Assembly (NCBI GenBank): GCA_963682025.1
Contig: OY821519.1
Span: forward strand, 97,367,585 to 97,431,584
From: Cordilura impudica
Taxonomy: Eukaryota > Arthropoda > Insecta > Diptera > Scathophagidae
Reading direction: 5' to 3'
DNA: 64,000 bases
A program made the position numbers and the translations under genes. Below, one piece after another: positions 22,657-32,990 of the stretch; position 1 is the first letter of the stretch, and every line of letters begins with the position of its first letter. The notes under the pieces are model-generated. The model was not told the origin of the DNA, searched no databases, and worked only from the letters and a program-made list of their open reading frames with translations.

Positions 22657-23166
22657 TAGGACACGATTCGATGTCTCCAGATAAGTTACAGTTGATATCG
22701 GATGTGACAATTATATGGGGACTTGGCCAAAAAAAGGTTCGTGGTTTTGTCAAGAAAAACTCTTTCAACATCTTTAAATAATAAAGGTCTGCAATCATCA
22801 GCCACTTTGCACATGTAACTAATCGCTTTTTAACTGTTCCATCCCGAACTTCAGAACTTGTTCTAATGAACTTTAACATTGCGAAAAAAAAATTATAGAT
22901 TGTATATTTCTGTATATCATATTTTTATTTTTTATATTTTTATTTTTTATATTTTTATTTTTTATGTTTTTATTTTTTATATTTTTTATTTTATATTCTT
23001 GTTAAAAACCGTAACATGCCGAGATCCAACTGCGAGGGTAATGAGGTCTAAAATGCATTTTTACGCTAAAAATGTTGTTAATTAGAAATTGAAAAATTTG
23101 TCAAAAAAACAATTATTTATAAATAAATAAACACACTAAAATTTAAATATCAATTATTAATATTAA
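22657..23166. repeat. DINE-A scrap and 15-bp tandem repeat
   Basis: A DINE-A-like scrap (GATATCGGATGTGACAATTA, ATGGGGACTTGGCC) lies near 22,695-22,730. A 15-bp unit ATTTTTATTTTTTAT is repeated about five times at 22,921-22,994. Because 15 is divisible by three it creates an artificial 68-codon frame (repeated FIFYI). Nothing else is seen. Confidence 0.6.
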
Positions 23167-23519
23167 CTAGCAGATTCCAGCGCTCGAAATTCGAGTGCAA
23201 TTTCTATGCAACTTTATTTCTCAACTTAGCCAATTCAAAAACCAACACTTTTTTGATTTATTATTACTGTGTATGAATATAACAAACTCATTAACAAATT
23301 TAATAAACAAATCATAGCATATGTATAATTTTATGATCTGTTAGTAGCAACTTTAAATGCAATTTACTTAAAATAAAGGAAAAAATTAAAAATCTGTAAA
23401 TCTGGTGAACAGCTAAAAAGAAATATCTTTGAAATAATATACGTTTGGTCAAAATCGGGATAAAACGGTAGAACAAAACATCATTCACAAGAAATCGCCT
23501 AGCCTATTAATATTATAGG
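23167..23519 (-). mobile_element. small non-autonomous Helitron (family 1)
   Basis: Read on the minus strand it starts CCTATAATATTAATAGG (expected TC changed to CC) after A. It ends with a hairpin around GCACTCGAATTTCGAGCGC and CTAG followed by T. At 353 bp it is the longest uninterrupted copy of the family here. Confidence 0.8.
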
Positions 23520-23732
23520 TAATTATTTTACTATACCAAATTTTTACTGAAATAAAACGAAACCAATATTCGTATAGAAATTTTGATTTCGAGAACATGT
23601 TATCCCTGTTAACAGGGTTACGTTCTTCAATCGTAACCGAACGCCATTTTGGAAGACCATTTTTGAATCAAGTCCTCATAAAAAAATCACCCCCGATATG
23701 AACTTCATTTTATTTGCAGACGACAAATATAT
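23520..23732. other. left flank shared with 27.9 kb
   Basis: Sequence near 23,665-23,732 (CCGATATGAACTTCATTTT...) resembles 27,935-28,015, where no transposon interrupts it. The two loci are paralogous repeats and 27.9 kb acts as an empty site for the element starting at 23,733. Confidence 0.5.
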
Positions 23733-26440
23733 GGGGGTTTCATGTCAAGTGCACCAACTTTTGAAATCGATGTCTTCCGATCGGGGTGAAATTTGCACCA
23801 AGGTTAGTCCTATTGGATAGTAGTTTAGATACAATTTTTCAACAAGATCGTCCAGATCTCTCTGAGTTAGAGGTGATCAAAATTTGACATTTTGGCCAAA
23901 CAGGTGTTTCTTGTCATCCATGGCCTCAAATAGTTTAGATAGCTATTTCTTCAATATTTCGGAAAAAAATACTTTAAAAAACAAAAAAAATTTTAGACTT
24001 TTTTTTGCTAAATCAAAGCATTTTTTGCTTTTTTTCAAAAAGGGCTTTTTTTATAAGAAAGCTTAGGATTATTCCTTTAAGAGCTTTTTGGTCGCTTAGT
24101 GGGATGGGAGTGGGATATCTATCAAAATAAATGTTTTGTAACTCAAGACAACGGTTTTTCAATTTTTCACAAATGCACTATTTTGAATTTTTTCCTATTT
24201 TTGTGAAAACCCTTACAAATAAAACTTATACAGAGAAACTAGACAAATTAACCATTCCGAGGGTATGTAACATACCTAACTAAAATTTCACACCCTCGAA
24301 TTTACCCAATTTACCCAAAATTTACCCTAATGAGGCCAAAACATTACGTTTTGGCAGGAAGCAGCGGAACTCACACAGTATGCGTTTGCATTTACCATGA
24401 AAATGTTAAACTGATGTTGAAGGAAATCAACTTAAATTATTTAACAGATGATTCGCCAGAAGATTTACACGATTACCGCGATTGCCTTAAATTGACTATG
24501 TGTCCTAATGCAACAACTTCTTGCCACTTAGGTGAATGTACCAATTACCCGAAAACCACATTCATCAAAGAAAATTTAATCAACTCTTTAGATCGAGAAT
24601 ATATAGAGGAGGTCAAATTTGATTCATGGCTTCAGACTGACAGATGCACATTGAAAACAATCATTTTAAATGTGGATGATTTTGTGGAAGAAATGTGTAC
24701 AGGATTGCTAAACTTGAGAACCCATGACTTTTTAGTCAAAGAGCAATAGTCATTCTTCAAGGATTTGAAGATATATTTGAAGTCTGGTGAATTCGTTATT
24801 TCATATGATTTCGCAGAAAACTATAAATATGTTCTTCAGGATGCCATACAAGCATTCCACTTCAATAACGACCAAGCAACTATATTCACAGTAGTTATTT
24901 ACTACATGAAAGAGAAAAACTGGAACACAAAAGTATGGTAATCATATCCGACGATTTAAATCATGATACCGATGCAGTTTGTGAGTACCAGATGGTACTA
25001 CTAAAATATCTAAAATCTAAATTTACAGTAAAGAAGGTATACTACGTTTCGGACGGTGCCCGTTTTAAAAACAAAAGTAGCTTCGCAAATCTTATGGATC
25101 ATGAAAAAGATTTTAGAATGCCAGCTGAGTGGCATTTTCATCCTACTGCTCATGGTAAAGGAGCATGTGATGGTATTGAAGCAAACCTTAAAAGAAATGC
25201 AGCGAAGTATAGCCTCCAGTTATCTCATCAAGATCGCATCTTAGATGCGACTGCTTTATTCCATTGGGCAAAGAATTATTGTAAAGAAACCAAAATAGTT
25301 TTTAGTAGCAAAGAGGATCATCAGGAAATATTGAAAACACTGAAGAGCAGATTCGATGCTGCGGTAACAATTGATGGCACCGCCCAATACCATGCTTTTA
25401 TACCGCTTGTCGATGAAAGACTCAAGTTGAAAAAGTTTTCTGACTCTATTCGATGCGATTTCTTTCCAAAGCCAACAAATAAACCATCAGCGACATCAAC
25501 AGCTGAACCTAGTAACGCCAAGAAAGGTTCGACAAAAAAACGCAGTAAATAAAGGCGACAAAAAAGCTGGATTAAGGACTGGGTATTTAACAATTTACAA
25601 GACTTAAATACTTCATCAGCTACAATAAATTAAGTATAAAAATAGTTACGATATAAATGGATGTAATGTAATTAAGATTAAATTTTATTTAATTATTTAT
25701 CTTTTTATTTTTAATATTATTATTATTATATATTAATTTAATTATTATTACAAATAAATAAAAAATAATTTTACAACATTTCTATAGAAAAAAAGTGATT
25801 TTTTTCCTGAGGTTAACATATTCTGGGTATTACAGTATCGAGGGTATGAAATTTTAGTTAGGTATGTTACATACCTTCGGAAAGGTAAATTTGTCTAGTT
25901 TCTCAGTATAAGTTTTATTTGTAATGTTTTTCACAAAAATAGGAAAAAATTCAAAATAGTGCATTTGTGAAAAATTGAAAAACCGTTGTCTTGAGTTATT
26001 TATTTATTTTGATAGATATCCCACTCCCATCCCACTAAGTGATCAAAAAGCTCTTAAAGGAAAAATCCTAAGCTTTCTTACGAAAAAAAAATGCCCTTTT
26101 TGAAAAAAATGCTTTGATTTAGCAAAAAAAAATGTAAAAATTTTTTTTGTTTTTTTAAAATATTTTTTTCCGAAATATTGAAGAAATAGCTATCTAAACT
26201 ATTTGGGAGAAAATTTTGTAAGAACAATAGGTAATAAGTTACATGGATGACAAGAAACACCTGTTTAGCTAAAAATGTCAAATTTTGATCCCCTCTAACT
26301 CAGAGAGATCTTGACGGATCTTGTTGAAAAATTGTGTCTAAACTACTATCCAATAGGACTAACCTTGGTGCAAATTTCATCCCGGAAGACATCGGAAGAC
26401 ATCGATTTCAAAAGTTGGTGCACTTGACATGAAACCTCCC
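23733..26440 (+). mobile_element. 2.7-kb DNA transposon with ~0.6-kb inverted repeats, unclassified
   Basis: Left arm (~23,733-24,297) and right arm (~25,843-26,440) are inverted copies, starting GGTTTCATGTCAAGTGCACC just inside the ends. The right arm has an extra ~35 bp near 26,205-26,240. ATAT/TATA adjoins both ends, consistent with a 4-bp duplication, and a related uninterrupted sequence exists at 27.9 kb. Between the arms lies one broken transposase-like gene. I cannot name the superfamily from sequence alone. Confidence 0.75.
24330..25552 (+). pseudogene. transposase-like protein of the 2.7-kb element
   Basis: The gene starts at ATG 24,330 just inside the left arm. It is about 407 codons, interrupted by TAG at 24,747-24,749 and by a +1 shift at ~24,935 (TAA at 24,939 in the old frame). 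In order: VCVCIYHENVKLML, a Cys-rich patch (CPNATTSCHLGEC, possibly metal-binding), YDFAENYKYVLQDAIQAFH, IISDDLNHDTDAV, YYVSDGARFKNKSSFANL and WHFHPTAHGKGACDGIEANLKR. It has a basic, low-complexity C-terminus. Conserved Asp in DFAENY, SDDLNHD and CDG could form an RNase H-like catalytic set (inference). I recall similar high-copy uncharacterised proteins in aphids and Hydra. The flanking arms support a role in transposition. The copy is disabled by two lesions but otherwise well preserved. Confidence 0.7.
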
Positions 26441-26854
26441 ATATACAAGTATCGCTTAAATTCTATATTCTATAACTATTATACTTTGAATATACTTTGA
26501 CTAAAGACCCTTTTCCGAAACTCTTGCAATTGTACACTTAAGTGCACTTCATGGGATCATATATGACCCAAAAGTGATGCATTAGTGAGTATTGTTTCAA
26601 GCCGTTTAGAGAATTATCCTAGCCAAATTTTGACTAGTGGAATTGTACCACTGAAATGGATCTTAAATCAAAAAAATTGCTGTCACCATCTAAAAAATTA
26701 AAAAAAAAATTTTACAAAATAAATATGCAAAAATTCATATCGGATGTTATAACCAGATGGGGACTTGGTTAGAACCAGATACGACCTGAAGAGTGTAAAC
26801 GAAAAAATTTTAGATGTTATTTTGAACTTAAAAACTAATACCAATAGACCAACT
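26441..26854. other. repeat debris without a gene
   Basis: A DINE-A scrap (TTCATATCGGATGTTATAACC, GGGGACTTGG) lies at ~26,725-26,770 on the minus strand. Otherwise nothing is recognised. Confidence 0.4.
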
Positions 26855-27345
26855 ATGCGATACCCTTTACTATGCTTTAATAGAATTTGTCTAAGGTCCA
26901 ACTAATTGGGTATAGAAAATAAGTATAAACCAAATCTGAGTTCAAAAATCTACGCCGAAAAATGTACCGAAAAATCGGTGGAATATTTTTGTTTTTCATA
27001 AGTTTAAGGGACGATCGAAAAACAGCTTTACATGGCGGCTATGACTAAGAATTATCCTATAGGGTTTATTTTTAAACTACTGATTAACGGATGCATTAAA
27101 CACACACAAACCCAATTTGACCGTCAATCTCATAGGTGTCATTTGTATCGGGACTAGGTCTGAACACGCACCGATATTCACCTATTTCAATAGCGTTTCT
27201 CCTATGGTCGATATAAGCTTTATATACCAAATTTCATCAAAATATATTTTTACTTGCGACCTGTAGTTTGATTACAAGGTTTACGTGGACACACAGACCA
27301 ACAGACAGACGAACAGGCGGACAGACATCGCTAAATGGAATCACC
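26855..27345 (-). repeat. DINE-A repeat, partial
   Basis: This is a minus-strand copy from the ATACCCTTTACTATGC/GTCCAACTAATTGG portion through the AGGTGTCATTTGTATCGGGACTAGG and GACCTGTAGTTTGATTACAAGG segments. It reaches the GTCY microsatellite (CAGACAGACGAACAGGCGGACAGAC) and the ATCGCTAAAT segment. Confidence 0.65.
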
Positions 27346-28097
27346 TTCTATACAAAAAGTGTATCAAAATCTGAGAATTTTTTTATATAAAACAAATTAA
27401 ATTTTGTTTCAGAAAAAAACCTATCAGAATTTACTCAGAATCAGAATTTTTCCATACAAAAATTTTCTATACAAAAAAATATCTCAGAATATGAGAATTG
27501 TTTTATACAAGAAATATATAAATTAATATTACTTTTCAACGAATTGACTTTACAAAATTTTTTAAATATATACGTAAATACGTTTCTAGTCTGTACAATA
27601 CTACGTATAAACTTTTGTATATTAAGGTAGCATTTGTATTTATGGAAATAGCTTTCATCCAATTTTTATGAAAATACATATTTTGTTATGAAAGATTGAA
27701 TGATATATTTTTGAATTAAATATTTATAAGTAGAAAAACATATAAAAATTTTAATATCAAAATACTGGTATAGAAATCTTGGAACAGCAAAATATTTATT
27801 AAATTTCCACTGATTTCTAGAGCATGGATATTCAAATATATATTCTCTAATGTGTAATGGCTGTAATGTAGCTCAGACTATTTTTTTATTTAAGTCAATT
27901 TAATGATAGCAGTGTCTTTATGGAGTACTGTTTTTGGATGAAGTCATCATAAAAAGACTCTCCCAACATGAACTTTGTTTTTTTTTGGAGAGGAAAAATA
28001 TATGCAAACTTCGCTTAAATCGATTTCCTCGAAGCTCATGGCAAACGTTATCGCATATGACATTTCAAATATTTTAGCTTAGACCATTAATCTTACA
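27346..28097. other. AT-rich stretch without a gene
   Basis: CCATACAAAA/CTATACAAAA phrases recur at 27,340-27,520. The part 27,935-28,030 is the uninterrupted paralogue of the 23.7-kb insertion site. No coding frame is supported. Confidence 0.4.
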
Positions 28098-28542
28098 CTA
28101 TGTTCAGATGGACAGCAAAGTTCTAGGTTCGCTCTCTCAAGCATGGTTCGCGCCCCAATCATGATTGAAACAACATGTTTTGCCATACAAAATTTTGAGA
28201 GCGAACCATATTGGTTCATTTTGAATCTTGTTGCGAACCACGAAATGTTTACTATCATTTCCAATTTTGTTAAAAATTATAGCTAGTTTATCGGAACTAC
28301 TTGTACAAAAAATGTAAACAGAGAAAAAAATAAAAAATTAATGTGTGTAATAAAATAAATAAAAACATTTAACAAGTAAAAAGTACATATTTAAATATAT
28401 ATATTTAAATAAAAACAAAACAAAAAGAAAAAGTCGCGCCAAATATTTGCACATAAAATATACACGTAAAATGAAACAAGAACAATCTTTTAAACACCAA
28501 AGTTCGCAATTGTGATTCAGAGAGCGAACCGTCTGAACATGG
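28098..28542. repeat. ~445-bp TIR element
   Basis: The ends CTATGTTCAGATGG and, inverted, CCATGTTCAGACGG form ~14-bp terminal repeats. Subterminal GGTTCGCTCTC (28,128) and GAGAGCGAACC (28,189 and 28,520) are inverted repeats of each other. No gene and no clear target duplication is seen. Confidence 0.5.
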
Positions 28543-28705
28543 TATTAGTGCACTTGCATACTAAAGATTATTCAACTTAAAACCAACCTGGGATCATATA
28601 TGACCATATTACATTTCGGTTGTAGATACATTGTCATACCATATAGAGAAACAAAGGAAACTTTATGAATCCGAAAATTTTGCTGTTCTTTTTTTTTAAT
28701 TATTG

Positions 28706-29205
28706 ACCAACACTCAGGGAATGGCCCCTACATTGTGTTGATCTCAGGCAAATAGATAATGGGAAAATATGAAATAGTATTTGCGGTTATTTGACTTAAA
28801 TTTTATTAGATTATAACTGTTAGGAAAGATCTTTGCAGGGAGTTTATTCCACATACGGCTAGTTCGACTGATAGAGGAATATTCTCTGTAATGAGTTGTG
28901 CGGTCAACTGGTCAATAGACTACAAACGGATGTGATCTACAAGAGAAGCGGGTAGAGCGAACTGAAACTCGGGCATTGCAATAAGGTCGCTTATCTCAGA
29001 AGAACATTTCCCATGGTAGTATCTATAGAACAGTGCTATACAACCCGCATTCCGAAGGTTTTTCCAATGAGAAAATAGAGTTGGATATTCTACTGTCATT
29101 AATGAGCGCCAACATCCTCCTTTGCACACTGTCCAGTAGCTCCTAAATAGACTTTGAGGTCCCTGCCCATATATGGAAGTTGTATTACATTTTCGTTTGA
29201 ATGAA
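28706..29205 (-). mobile_element. CR1-type LINE 3' fragment
   Basis: This minus-strand copy covers the last ~500 bp of the LINE family at 4.7-6.8 kb. It ends in the same 3' sequence (plus-strand CCAACACTCAGGGAATG) and includes the GCIALFYRYYHGKCSSEI coding portion near 29,045-28,990. It is severely 5'-truncated and frameshifted. Confidence 0.8.
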
Positions 29206-29284
29206 AATCAATTTTATTGAAAACAGAACGATTAGAGATATAATTTTAATAATCAATTATACTTTCAAAATCTTAAAATTAGAT

Positions 29285-30364
29285 AACACAAGTAAGGGTT
29301 AAAATGGGCCATGCCGAATATTTGATATCCTCCACCTGGGTTTTACCTTTACATTAATATCTCGACTTATTTCTCTATTTATAAAATATGTGATCAAAAT
29401 ATTAGAAAAAGTAAACAATTTAATAGACTTAATACTCAATTATTACAACAAATACACTGAATTTTTAAACTCATTCTTTTAACTCATACCCTCTGTCTGT
29501 CTGTCTGTCGTGGGTCAACCCCATTCCCCCTTATCCAATCCATCTGAAACTTGACCAATAGTCTTGTTGTGACTACAGATTAATTTTGGGGTAGTCACGC
29601 ACAGTCACGGAGGATCTAAATGTCATTTCCCTCATCCGATCGATCTGAAACTCGATCCATACACTTGCTGTGAAATAAAGATAAACTTTGACTTAGTCAC
29701 GCACAGTAACGCATGGTCACGCACAGTCACGGAGAGATTTAAAACCAATTGCCCCTTATCCGATCGATCTGAAATTTGGTCGATAGACTTCCTGCGAAAA
29801 AAGATTATCTTTGACATAGTCACGCACAGTCACACTTAGTCACGTACAGTCACGCTTAGTCACGCACAGTCACGGAGTGATTTAAACTCCATTTCCCCTC
29901 ATCCGATCGATCTAAAGCTTTGTCCATAGACTTGTTGTGCCGAAAGATTAATTTTAAAATAGTCACGCAAAGTCACGCACTGTCACGGAGAGATTCAATG
30001 CTCACTTTGTTTTTATGGGTTAGCTTATTTCAGTTTTTTAAAGTTGTCTCCATATTGTAGCTCATATCTTGACACAATGATGTCCGATTTACTCCATTTC
30101 AAACATCTACCTGCTCGAAATAATGACAGATAATATCATCCTTATCTTGTTAAATGTGTTTTTTTTTTGTGAATGAGCGTGATTTCAACAGACAGAAGTA
30201 CAGAGGGACAGATGGACAGACGAACATCGCTATATCGCCCTGAGTTGTTATAAGTATCAAGAATATATATAATTTATGGGGTAAAAAATTAATATTTCGA
30301 TGCATTGCATACGGAATGACAAACTGATATATACCCTCTGCATAGTGGTGTGGAGGGTATAAAA
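29285..30364 (-). repeat. DINE-B repeat interrupted by type C
   Basis: The minus-strand 3' end (ACAAGTAAG) is at 29,286. The GTCY microsatellite, as GACAGATGGACAGACGAAC, is near 30,207-30,226. The 5' head ATATACCCTCTGC...GTGTGGAGGGTATA is at 30,329-30,362. Between ACTGAATTTTTA (29,458) and TTTTTAAAGTTG (30,034) a foreign ~560-bp type C repeat interrupts it, by comparison with the copy at 231-711. Confidence 0.7.
29468..30028 (+). repeat. type C repeat (GTCACGCACAGTCACG tandem units)
   Basis: It begins TCTTTTAACTCATACCCTC then (CTGT)n. It has about four ~120-bp units, each with GATCGATCTGAAAC, 'ATAGACTTGYTGTGA' and one or more GTCACGCACAGTCACG runs, then ends near TTTGTTTTTATGGGTTAG. Other copies: 48,134-48,720 (minus) and 54,541-55,020. 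It is non-coding and I know no published name for it. Confidence 0.7.
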
Positions 30365-30381
30365 AGATAAATGAACTTTAA

Positions 30382-32409
30382 CACGTTCGCCACTCAGCGT
30401 CACATATATGTGACGTGGGAGTTTTCATAAAAACTCATGTCACATATATGTGTCGCATAATTATAACAGTGTATTAAGCTTTTATTTCACGAAAGTTTGT
30501 AGGAAGCATTTTTCTTGTATAGTTTGGTCTCTGGCAAGGTGTCGGATGTATATGAGTGCGGTTTGTGGATACGCTAAGCAGTTATATTAAAATTTCGTTT
30601 TTTTCGGATATTCCCCAAAATTTTGTTATTTGCTAATTTATATGAAAACTTACTTAAATGAGCTTTTAATAGTTCATTCGTGTCACAATAGCAATAGACG
30701 AAGATACTATTTTGTAAAAGTGTCCTAGAAAAAACTTGTTTCTGAAGAAAAAATTCTTGAGACTATTCTGAATTCCTGTGAAAGTTATATTGATTTTGAA
30801 GACTCTGGAAGCAGCTTTGCCCCAGATGCAAAACCAATAGATTATTTTATGCAGATTTTTATTGACGAGTTAGTGAAGAAAATTGTTTTGTGAACAAATG
30901 CACGCGCTAATTATATGTCTAAAAATAAGAAACTAAGCGCAAAGTCTAATCTTCTTCGAAAAGATGTGAAAGTTGTGGATATAAAAAAGGTAATTGCTTT
31001 GCGTATTACAATGCCCCTTAATAAAAAGCCGGAAATGATACTGTTTTGAAGCAAAGATCCGCTTTATTTTCAAAGTATTTTTGGTACAACTATGAGTGGC
31101 ATAAAGTTTGAAAATATACTTCGTTGTATGGGTTTCTATTTCCCTGAACAATGTGATTAATCTGACTACACAAAATTAAAAATGTCGTAAAACATATTCT
31201 TCAAAATATAAACAAAATCTAGAGTCTCCCGCAAAACTAGTCTTTGAATGAAGCTCTTCTTTTGTGGAGAGGACTTTTATTCCGGACTTTTATTTCGACA
31301 GTTTATTCCGAACAAGAGACATAAATACGGATTTAAGTTTTACGAACTATGTAATCCAGATGGATTTTTAATAAATATGGCTGTTTACACTGAAAAAGGA
31401 CATTCTTTTGGAGTTGTAGCTAAATTAATGCTGAATTAATTAATTAATGCTGAAAAGGGACACGCACTTTATATTGACAACTATTGCAATAGCGTAAATC
31501 TGGCAGAATATTTGTAACCTTAAGAGCAAATAGAAAACGTAATCCCACTTATGTTATAAAAAGTAAGCTCACCAGAGGAACAACAGCATGGAGGCGTAAC
31601 GCAAAAGGCGTTATTGTTTTAAAATGGACAGACAAACGGGACGTACTTATGATTTCTACAAAGCATAATTCTGACATGGTTAACACAACATCAAAGAGAG
31701 GAGTAAGTACACTCAAACCGAAAATGTTTGTTGACTATTATACATGTCAGGTATCGATCGATCTGATCAAATCGTGTCATATTATGCCAGCCCCAGGCGA
31801 TCAATTCGCTGGTATATGAAGGTGCTTTTGCACCTGATAGACATATCACTTTGGATTTATAACAAAATAAATGTTGATAATCCCATAACACTATTGCCAT
31901 TTGGAGAAAGGATTATAAAAGCATATTTGGCCGAGACTCCAACACAAAGATCATCCCATGAAGTAACAGCCAGTGCATCTATTGGTGGTCATTTTCCAGA
32001 TGTAAGACTTCAAGAAAACGATGACGTGGGTGCACTAAAAATAAAAAGAGGACCGTAACCGAGTATATAGGGAGTAAGAGGGAATCGGATTATGCCCATA
32101 TCCATGTTTCAAAATTTAGCACAACCAATAAAGTGTATACATATATAATAAATAATAGAATTTTTGAATAAATAACAATAACATTTTTTAAATTTCTGTT
32201 TAATTGATATAAATCAAACCATTTTGTGACTCACATATGTGACACCAAGTCTTCACAAAACTCATGTCACTTATATGTGACACACGTATATGACACGTAG
32301 TTTCTCTTAATCAAATTGTTTAGAAAACTCGTGTCACATATATGTGACACATTTTTTTTGTTGGTGAGTTTTTATTGAAAGCGCGAAAAATTGGTGAGTG
32401 GCGAACGTG
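30382..32409 (+). mobile_element. piggyBac-like element, 2,028 bp
   Basis: TTAA flanks both ends (30,378-30,381 and 32,410-32,413), the hallmark target site of piggyBac elements. Including TTAA, the termini are a perfect 19-bp inverted repeat, TTAACACGTTCGCCACTCA. Just inside, the palindrome GTCACATATATGTGAC or close variants occurs about twice at the left and four times at the right. One decayed transposase gene lies inside on the plus strand. Confidence 0.9.
30735..32058 (+). pseudogene. piggyBac-type transposase, multiply broken
   Basis: Fragments in order along the plus strand: DSGSSFAPDAKPIDYFMQ (~30,800), KVIALRITMPLNKKPE and FGTTMSGIKFENILRCMGFYF (~30,985-31,145), FRQFIPNKRHKYGFKFYEL with CNPDGFLINMAVYTEKG (31,287-31,400), ALYIDNYCNSVNLAEYL (~31,467-31,517) and SGIDRSDQIVSYY...SIRWYMKVLLHLIDISLW (31,747-31,856). 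IPNKRHKYG-K-Y-LC and GIDRSDQ are typical of the piggyBac DDE domain. The frame changes several times and carries many stops, so it is dead. A Cys-rich C-terminal finger usual in the family was not seen. Confidence 0.85.
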
Positions 32410-32439
32410 TTAAGCTATTTTTCGGCTCTTAGCGAATTA

Positions 32440-32750
32440 TGTATCCGTTGTTTTATGTGTTACTAATATGCCCTGTCATGGTTCGCTACGAGTTACCGAG
32501 ACTTATTGGCATGCATGTTTTCATAATCAATTTTTCCTACGAAGTTTGTATTGTACAATTAAAATATTTTATTATATTTATTTTATATTTTTTTAATTCA
32601 ATGCTTGCTGATATTGCATAACTTTTTTTATATATTCTGTTTTTTCCCTACTCTGTAGCAAGCTACGAGTACATATAGCTGCCCATCAGAAAAACATGGA
32701 TTTTCCAAAATTAAATCCGGCAACACTTAACGATTGGCCTTGAATTAAGA
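32440..32750 (-). pseudogene. Helitron helicase C-terminal fragment
   Basis: Minus-strand translation gives LPDLILENPCFSDGQLYV...VACYRVGKKQNI. This matches the motif V/VI end of the Pif1-family helicase of Helitrons (typically LENPCFSHGQLYVACSRV). It is followed by 3' non-coding sequence to ~32,440. The same segment recurs at 60.6-60.9 kb. The Rep domain and the rest of the helicase are absent. It has a 3-base insertion (YVLVAC) and frame damage. Confidence 0.65.
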
Positions 32751-32784
32751 ATATTGTTTGTCACTTTTTTATTTTAGCGACTTT

Positions 32785-32990
32785 TTATTTTGTTAGATTT
32801 GACGTCATTTTTTAAACATATTGCAATTAATACTGTGATTAATATGCAAATTGTTTCAATGGTGCGTGGTAGAGAAGAAGAAAGCATATATTTCTAAAAA
32901 TCATAACTACACTGTATTTTTAATCAGACCGGTTTCTAGCATTTCAGCCGTCATCAGTGATTGCATTAAACATTGTAATAATTGATATGT
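32785..32990 (-). repeat. dispersed repeat carrying a hammerhead-like motif, copy A
   Basis: This minus-strand segment aligns to 45,700-45,930 on the plus strand. Shared phrases include GTGTAGTTATGA, ATATATGCTTTCTTCTTC and TTTCAATGGTG, and the ATTAATACTG / CAATATGT tail. No protein is encoded. The presence of a type I hammerhead-like core suggests a relative of Penelope-like elements or retrozymes (inference). Confidence 0.6.
32922..32962 (-). ncRNA. hammerhead-ribozyme-like motif, copy A
   Basis: Minus strand, 5' to 3': helix I strand AATCA; core CTGATGA; 14-nt helix II region; GAAA; CCGG; TC (cleavage after C expected); helix I strand TGATT. AATCA and TGATT pair perfectly (5 bp). A-CCGG-T is self-complementary, so helix III could form in a dimer. 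Helix II is weak: G-U, G-C and C-G with a C/A mismatch next to the core. The core residues match the hammerhead consensus. Activity is unproven. Confidence 0.5.

Noticed and set aside
22879..23085. 68-codon FIFYI-repeat peptide
   Set aside because: An artefact of a 15-bp AT tandem repeat.
29490..30000. CRISPR-like spacing of GTCACGCACAGTCACG repeats
   Set aside because: Units are ~120 bp, related throughout, vary in copy number between dispersed copies and lie in a eukaryotic genome. This is a minisatellite-bearing repeat.
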